Origin: Alphaproteobacteria bacterium
Lineage (GTDB): Bacteria > Pseudomonadota > Alphaproteobacteria > UBA8366
Direction: 5' to 3'
Assembly: GCA_029861675.1 (NCBI GenBank)
Contig: JAOTYV010000144.1
Location: forward strand, 1 to 11,391
DNA: 11,391 nt
The position numbers and the translations under genes were made by a program. The notes below the pieces were generated by a model. The model was not told the origin of the DNA. It saw only the letters and a list, made by a program, of their open reading frames with translations, and ran no database searches. Positions within the stretch are counted from its first letter, which is position 1; every line of letters starts with the position of its first letter. Shown piece by piece: positions 6,972 to 11,391 of this stretch.

Positions 6972-8129
6972 ATGGTAACCTCCGCCGACAAGGCGCTATT
7001 GCCCGATGGCCTGCGGGATTCTCTGCCGCCCGCCGCGGGACACGAGGCCGCGGTGCACGAGGCGCTGCTTGCGACCTTCGTCGCGCGCGGCTTTGAGCGG
7101 GTGGACCCGCCGCTGGTCGAATTCGAGGACAGTCTGCTCGACGGTGCCGGTGAATCAGTGGCCTTGTCGACATTCAGGCTGATGGACCCGGTCAGCCAGA
7201 GGATGATGGGCGTGCGCGCGGACATGACGCCGCAGGTGGCGCGTATCGCGCTGACCCGGCTGCGCAAGGCGCCCCGGCCATTGCGCCTGTGCTATGGCGG
7301 GTCGGTGCTGCGCGTGCGGGGTAGCCAGTTGCAGCCGGAGCGGGAATTCCGGCAGGCGGGCGTCGAACTGGTCGGCGCGGATGAGGCGACCGCCGATATC
7401 GAAGTCATTCTTCTCGCGCAGGATGCGTTGCAGGCTGCCGGCGCACAGCGGCTTACAGTGGATCTGACGCTGCCGGCGTTGGTACCGGCGATCTTTGACC
7501 GCTGCAAGCTTGATGACGGAGTCCGCGCGGAACTCCGCGCAATGCTTGCCAGAAAGGACGCGGCCGGCGTCGCCGAGATCGGCGGCAAGGCGGCGGCCGA
7601 CCTGCAAAAATTACTGGCGGCGGCGGGCAGTGCTACGGCGGCGCTGAAGGCGCTTGCTGCCATATCCTTCGATGGCAAGGCGGCGTCCGAATTGGCCAGG
7701 CTGGTCGCGGTGGTCGCGGCGCTGGAGCGGAAAGCGCCCGATCTGGCAATCACCGTCGACCCCGTCGAAAACCGGGGCTTTGAGTACCACAGCGGCCTCA
7801 GCTTTACGTTTTTCGCCGGCGGCGTCCGGGGTGAGCTTGGTTGCGGCGGGCGCTATCTGGCTGGCGGCGGCGAGCCCGCGACCGGATTTTCACTGTTTTT
7901 GCATAATTTGCTCCGGGCGTTGCCGGCGCCGTCGGTGGTCGAGCGGCTCCTGCTGCCGATCGACGCCGACCGAACCGTGAGCGCGACGCTGCGCGGGCAG
8001 GGCTGGATCACGGTCGAGGCGTTGGTCGCGGTCCCGGATTTGCCGGCTGAAGCGCGGCGGCTCAATTGCACCCACTGTCTTGTCGACGGTGAGATCGTGT
8101 CGATCGAAGAGAAGGGGAAACAGGCGTGA
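6972..8129 (+). CDS. hisZ: ATP phosphoribosyltransferase regulatory subunit HisZ
   Basis: A 385-residue paralogue of histidyl-tRNA synthetase. It lacks aminoacylation activity and joins short-form HisG to make the active, histidine-regulated ATP phosphoribosyltransferase, the first enzyme of histidine synthesis. The class-II synthetase core is recognisable: LLPDGLRD (9-16), the motif-2 region with MTPQVAR (85-91) and [12 protein letters not shown] (124-135), then [16 protein letters not shown] (267-282) and LGCGGRY (289-295) near motif 3. After about residue 325 only a short tail remains instead of a full HisRS anticodon-binding domain, which favours HisZ over HisS. No hisG is in this window, so a short-form HisG is expected elsewhere. 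The ATG has only a poor upstream Shine-Dalgarno. The 96-nt gap before it (6876-6971) has GC-rich short inverted repeats but no T-tract and no clear promoter. The stop codon overlaps the purA start. Confidence 0.93.
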   Translation: MVTSADKALLPDGLRDSLPPAAGHEAAVHEALLATFVARGFERVDPPLVEFEDSLLDGAGESVALSTFRLMDPVSQRMMGVRADMTPQVARIALTRLRKAPRPLRLCYGGSVLRVRGSQLQPEREFRQAGVELVGADEATADIEVILLAQDALQAAGAQRLTVDLTLPALVPAIFDRCKLDDGVRAELRAMLARKDAAGVAEIGGKAAADLQKLLAAAGSATAALKALAAISFDGKAASELARLVAVVAALERKAPDLAITVDPVENRGFEYHSGLSFTFFAGGVRGELGCGGRYLAGGGEPATGFSLFLHNLLRALPAPSVVERLLLPIDADRTVSATLRGQGWITVEALVAVPDLPAEARRLNCTHCLVDGEIVSIEEKGKQA

Positions 8130-9418
8130 CGAATGTCGTGGTCATCGGGTCGCAATGGGGCGATGAAGGCAAGGGGAAGATCGTCGATTGGCTGTCCGAA
8201 CGGGCCGATGTCGTCGTTCGGTTCCAAGGCGGACACAACGCCGGACACACGCTGGTGATCGACGGCGAGGTTTACAAGCTCAGCTTGCTGCCATCCGGCG
8301 TGGTGCGGCCCGATAAGATTTCGATTATCGGCAACGGCGTCGTTGTCGATCCATGGGCGCTGCTGGACGAACTTGCCCGGCTTGCGGAACAGGGCGTGGT
8401 TCTCACACCGGACTCGCTGAAACTTGCGGAAAACGCCGCGCTAATTCTGCCGCTGCACAGTGAACTCGACCGGGCGCGCGAGACGGCGCGGGGCAAGGGC
8501 AAGCTCGGGACCACGGGCCGTGGTATTGGCCCGGCCTATGAAGACAAGACGGCGCGTCGCGCGATTCGCGTGTGCGACCTTGCCGATGACGCGGTTCTGG
8601 AGTCGAAAATCGACGAATTACTGATCCATCACAATGCCTTGCTGCGCGGCTTCGGCGAGGCGGAGATCGACCGGGCGGCGCTGATTGGCAAGTTGAAGGC
8701 GGTGGCGCCGAAGATCCTGCCCTATGCCTGCGCCACGTGGCGGCTGCTGAATGAGGCGCGCCGCGACGGCAAGCGCATCCTGTTCGAGGGCGCGCAGGGC
8801 ATCATGCTGGATGTCGACCACGGCACCTACCCCTACGTCACCTCGTCCAACACGGTCGCGGGACAGGCGGCGACCGGATCGGGCATCGGGTTTCAGGCCG
8901 CCGGTTATGTCCTTGGCATCACCAAGGCCTATACGACACGCGTCGGCAGCGGGCCTTTCCCGACCGAACTGGAAGACGAGACCGGCAAGGCGCTCGGCGA
9001 GCGCGGCCATGAATTCGGTACCGTCACCGGGCGCCAGCGCCGTTGCGGCTGGTTTGACGCGGTGCTGGTGCGTCAGGCGGTCAAGGTCGGCGGGATGGAC
9101 GGGATCGCGCTGACCAAACTCGATGTGCTGGACGGATTCGATGAATTGAAGGTGTGCGTGGGGTACCGAATCGACGGTCAGCGCTACGACTACTTGCCCG
9201 CGTCGATGAAGCAGCAGGCGGCGGCGGAGCCGATCTACGAAACGATGGAAGGGTGGTCCGACAGCACCCGGGGCGCCCGTTCCTGGGCCGCGCTGCCGGC
9301 GACCGCGGTCAAATATATCCGCCGGATTGAAGAGCTTATCGAAACGCCCGTCGCGCTGCTGTCGACCAGCCCCGAACGCGAGGACACGATTCTCGTCCGC
9401 GATCCCTTCGCCGGCTAA
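8126..9418 (+). CDS. purA: Adenylosuccinate synthetase PurA
   Basis: A 430-residue cytoplasmic enzyme, the normal family length. It joins IMP and aspartate using GTP to make adenylosuccinate, the first committed step from IMP to AMP. The signature motifs are intact: the P-loop-like QWGDEGKGK (10-18) with catalytic Asp13, GGHNAGHT (35-42) with catalytic His41, [14 protein letters not shown] (128-141), [20 protein letters not shown] (221-240), TGRQRRCGW (301-309), TKLDVLDG (330-337) and the guanine-binding LSTSPERED (412-420). Translation starts at a GTG whose last two bases, with the next A, form the hisZ stop (GTGA, 4-nt overlap). An AAGGGG about eight bases upstream serves as ribosome-binding site. 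The overlap implies translational coupling to hisZ, which links a histidine and a purine gene. ATP phosphoribosyltransferase consumes ATP, but a regulatory meaning for the pairing is only inference. Confidence 0.98.
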   Translation: MTNVVVIGSQWGDEGKGKIVDWLSERADVVVRFQGGHNAGHTLVIDGEVYKLSLLPSGVVRPDKISIIGNGVVVDPWALLDELARLAEQGVVLTPDSLKLAENAALILPLHSELDRARETARGKGKLGTTGRGIGPAYEDKTARRAIRVCDLADDAVLESKIDELLIHHNALLRGFGEAEIDRAALIGKLKAVAPKILPYACATWRLLNEARRDGKRILFEGAQGIMLDVDHGTYPYVTSSNTVAGQAATGSGIGFQAAGYVLGITKAYTTRVGSGPFPTELEDETGKALGERGHEFGTVTGRQRRCGWFDAVLVRQAVKVGGMDGIALTKLDVLDGFDELKVCVGYRIDGQRYDYLPASMKQQAAAEPIYETMEGWSDSTRGARSWAALPATAVKYIRRIEELIETPVALLSTSPEREDTILVRDPFAG

Positions 9419-9433
9419 ACCAATTCGCGGTTG

Positions 9434-9487
9434 ACGGGAAAAATTTCCTTGCTCGTTCCCGTGGACCGCCGTATCCGATAGGCGGTT
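9434..9487 (+). repeat. Two tandem inverted repeats between purA and the kinase-like gene
   Basis: The first is a perfect 7-bp inverted repeat, ACGGGAA (9434-9440) and TTCCCGT (9456-9462), with a 15-nt loop. One base later ACCGCC (9465-9470) pairs with GGCGGT (9481-9486) around a 10-nt loop, and a G-U pair can extend the stem. Neither is followed by a run of T, so they are not typical intrinsic terminators. They fill most of the 87-nt gap and could be transcript-end or attenuating structures, or the leader of the next gene. TTGACG at 9431-9436 resembles a -35 box, but no acceptable -10 follows at 16-18 nt. Confidence 0.4.
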
Positions 9488-9505
9488 GCAGCGGCGAAAG
9501 ACACA

Positions 9506-11391
9506 ATGGCTCTATCCCCAGCCGGCGACGTGGACGATTCGGTTCTGGTCAACGGCCGATACGCGGTTCATCCGGACCGGGAATTGGCGGACCTCGATGT
9601 CGGACCTGCCAAGGCCTTCGCGGCCACGGAATTGCGCGATACGTCGCGGCCGGTTTTTGCCCTGATCAGCGATAGCCGGTATCCGCCGCGATTCGATCTG
9701 GTCCAGATCGTGCGCCGGATCGACCATCGAAACCTGGTGAAGGTGATCGATTGGGGCGTCATTCCCTGGCCGACCGATCATTCGCATAAGGCTGCGGTCG
9801 TTTTGGAACGGCCCAAGGGCGGCAAGGTGCTGCCGTCGCTATCCGCCGAGATTGTGCCGTTCAAGGAAGAAGCCCTGATCCGCCGCGTCATTCATCCGAT
9901 GACCCAGGTGCTCAGCGAATGCTATTACCAAGGCATTTCGCACCGGAACATCCGGCCCGACAACCTGTTCTACGATAGCGCAGCAGATGACGCGCAGATC
10001 ATGCTGGGCGACGGTCTGTCGTCACCCGCCGGCATCGCACAGTCGATCGGCTACGAAACCATCGATTGCGGCATGGCCGATCCGGCAGGGCGCGGCGAAG
10101 GCGACAGCCGCAACGACCTGTATGCGCTGGGCGTAACGTTGATCGCCCTGCTGCTCGGCCGGTGTCCGTTCCGGGGCATGAGCGACGAAGAAATACTTCA
10201 GAAGAAGATGGAATTGGGCAGCTATCACGCGATGCTCGGTGACTTCCGCGTTTCCTTAACGGTGATGGAGGTTCTGCGCGGCCTGCTGAACGACGACGCC
10301 AACGAGCGGTGGGGTGTCGATAGCCTGGATAAATGGGTCGGCGGACGGCGGCTCAGTCCGAAACAACAGATCATGCCGGTCAAGGCGGGGCGGCCGCTCG
10401 AATTCGCGGGTCACGAGCATTACACCGCGCGCGATGTGGCGGAGAGTTTCAGCCGGCATTGGGACGCGGCGATCGGCGTGGTGTCGGAAGGCACACTGGA
10501 TCATTGGCTGCGCCGCAGCCTGGCCGATGAGCACCGGACCGAGGCGGTGAAGATCGCCAAGGAGTTCGACCGGAACACGGACGAGTCGTCGAAGGACGCC
10601 ATGTTGGCGCGGGTCTGCATTGCGCTCGATCCGTCGGCGCCGCTTCGGCTGCGCGGCTTTCGCGCCACCTTGGACGGTGCGGGACAATTGGTTTCGACCC
10701 GGCATAGCGACGAGACGATATGCGACCTCTTCCGGCAGCTCATACGGGAAAACCTGCTGGCATTCTGGATGGATATGCGCCAGCACCCGTCGCCCGACCA
10801 TTTCCGCTTCGTCTCGCAGTATGAAAAAGCGCGCCCGTATCTCGACCGGCCGGCCATTGGTCAGGGGATGGAGCGCGCCGTCTATGACCTCGACCCGACG
10901 TCGCCCTGCCGGTCGCCGCTGCTGCAGAACGAATTCGTCGTCACGATGGATCAGCTACTGCCCGCATTGGAACGGGCGGCGGCGCGCAACCCTGGAAATG
11001 CGGTGAACCTGGTCGACCGGCATGTCGCCGCTTTCATCACGGCCCGCATGAAGGCATCGATCGCCTCTCACCTGCGGGAATTGGAGGAGGCGGGAACCCC
11101 GATTGACGCGGCGCTGGCGTCGACGCGGATATTGGCGGCGGTGCAGGACAATACCGCGACGCATAACGCGCCCGCGATTTGTGCGGCGGCGGCGGCCATG
11201 TTGGAGGTCTGTGCCGAGCGATACTACAATTTGAGCAGGCGTAAGGCGGTCGTCGTTGAATTGAAGAAAACGGCGAAGGCCGGGATAATTCGCGATTTGC
11301 TGACGGTGATCGATAACCAGGATGATTTGTCCGCGGACCTTACGCGCTACCAATTTGCGGTGTCGGAGTACGTGTCGACATTGCTGCAGTT
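9506..11391 (+). CDS. Protein-kinase-like protein, probable pseudokinase, 3' end beyond the window
   Basis: An open frame of 628 codons with no stop before the window end. It starts at the only candidate ATG after an in-frame TAG at 9479-9481. Residues about 15-280 follow a eukaryotic-like Ser/Thr kinase fold: NGRY start, IVRRIDHRNLVKVIDWG (68-84, the helix-C to strand-4 region), HRNIRPDN (146-153, catalytic loop), SRNDLYALGVTLIALLLGRCPF (201-222, helix F) and NERWGVDSLDKWVGG (266-280, closing helix). The catalytic Asp of HRD is Asn148, Lys of the loop is Arg150, DFG reads DGL (169-171), the glycine-rich loop is lost and no strand-3 Lys is evident. Residues about 281-628 are a long, apparently mostly helical region I do not recognise, with no membrane segment. 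The product is probably cytoplasmic and may act as a scaffold or nucleotide sensor rather than a phosphotransferase. The ribosome-binding site is weak. I do not know a name for this family. Confidence 0.75.
   Translation, partial: MALSPAGDVDDSVLVNGRYAVHPDRELADLDVGPAKAFAATELRDTSRPVFALISDSRYPPRFDLVQIVRRIDHRNLVKVIDWGVIPWPTDHSHKAAVVLERPKGGKVLPSLSAEIVPFKEEALIRRVIHPMTQVLSECYYQGISHRNIRPDNLFYDSAADDAQIMLGDGLSSPAGIAQSIGYETIDCGMADPAGRGEGDSRNDLYALGVTLIALLLGRCPFRGMSDEEILQKKMELGSYHAMLGDFRVSLTVMEVLRGLLNDDANERWGVDSLDKWVGGRRLSPKQQIMPVKAGRPLEFAGHEHYTARDVAESFSRHWDAAIGVVSEGTLDHWLRRSLADEHRTEAVKIAKEFDRNTDESSKDAMLARVCIALDPSAPLRLRGFRATLDGAGQLVSTRHSDETICDLFRQLIRENLLAFWMDMRQHPSPDHFRFVSQYEKARPYLDRPAIGQGMERAVYDLDPTSPCRSPLLQNEFVVTMDQLLPALERAAARNPGNAVNLVDRHVAAFITARMKASIASHLRELEEAGTPIDAALASTRILAAVQDNTATHNAPAICAAAAAMLEVCAERYYNLSRRKAVVVELKKTAKAGIIRDLLTVIDNQDDLSADLTRYQFAVSEYVSTLLQ

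Overview
The window is GC-rich and densely coded, and looks chromosomal. It most resembles an alphaproteobacterium of the Rhodospirillales type. The clues are the GC-rich codon use, the long alphaproteobacterial/Methanosarcina-type SerC encoded next to serA, a HisZ subunit (implying a short-form HisG elsewhere), and a thiC leader with a classic THI box. I see no insertion sequence, phage gene, CRISPR array, tRNA or rRNA. This is mostly a housekeeping amino-acid, nucleotide and cofactor region with a few less familiar genes.

Left part, minus strand (1-2875). From right to left these are an SLC13-type permease with two cytoplasmic TrkA_C/RCK_C-like domains (GTG start at 2875), a glutathione S-transferase 14 nt downstream of it, and the first 17 codons of a gene that is probably thiC. 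The thiC leader contains a sigma-70-like promoter (267-295), a complete TPP riboswitch aptamer (about 151-258) and a readable expression platform. In that platform a 9-bp hairpin hides the thiC Shine-Dalgarno. An 8-nt segment overlapping the hairpin is perfectly complementary to the thi box of the aptamer, so a two-state translational switch can be drawn base by base.

Middle part, plus strand (3126-6875). serC and serA encode steps 2 and 1 of phosphorylated serine biosynthesis and are 12 nt apart. A secreted FG-GAP/VCBS-like protein of unknown role follows 9 nt later. The 250-nt divergent region before serC can form two hairpins, one of which puts the serC Shine-Dalgarno in its loop. It is a candidate for the alphaproteobacterial serC leader motif.

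Right part, plus strand (6972-11391). hisZ and purA overlap by 4 nt (GTGA). A short gap with two hairpin-forming inverted repeats follows. The last gene is a large open frame, cut off by the window end, with a recognisable protein-kinase fold whose catalytic residues are mutated. It looks like a pseudokinase with a long C-terminal region of unknown function, and it is the least explained gene in the window.
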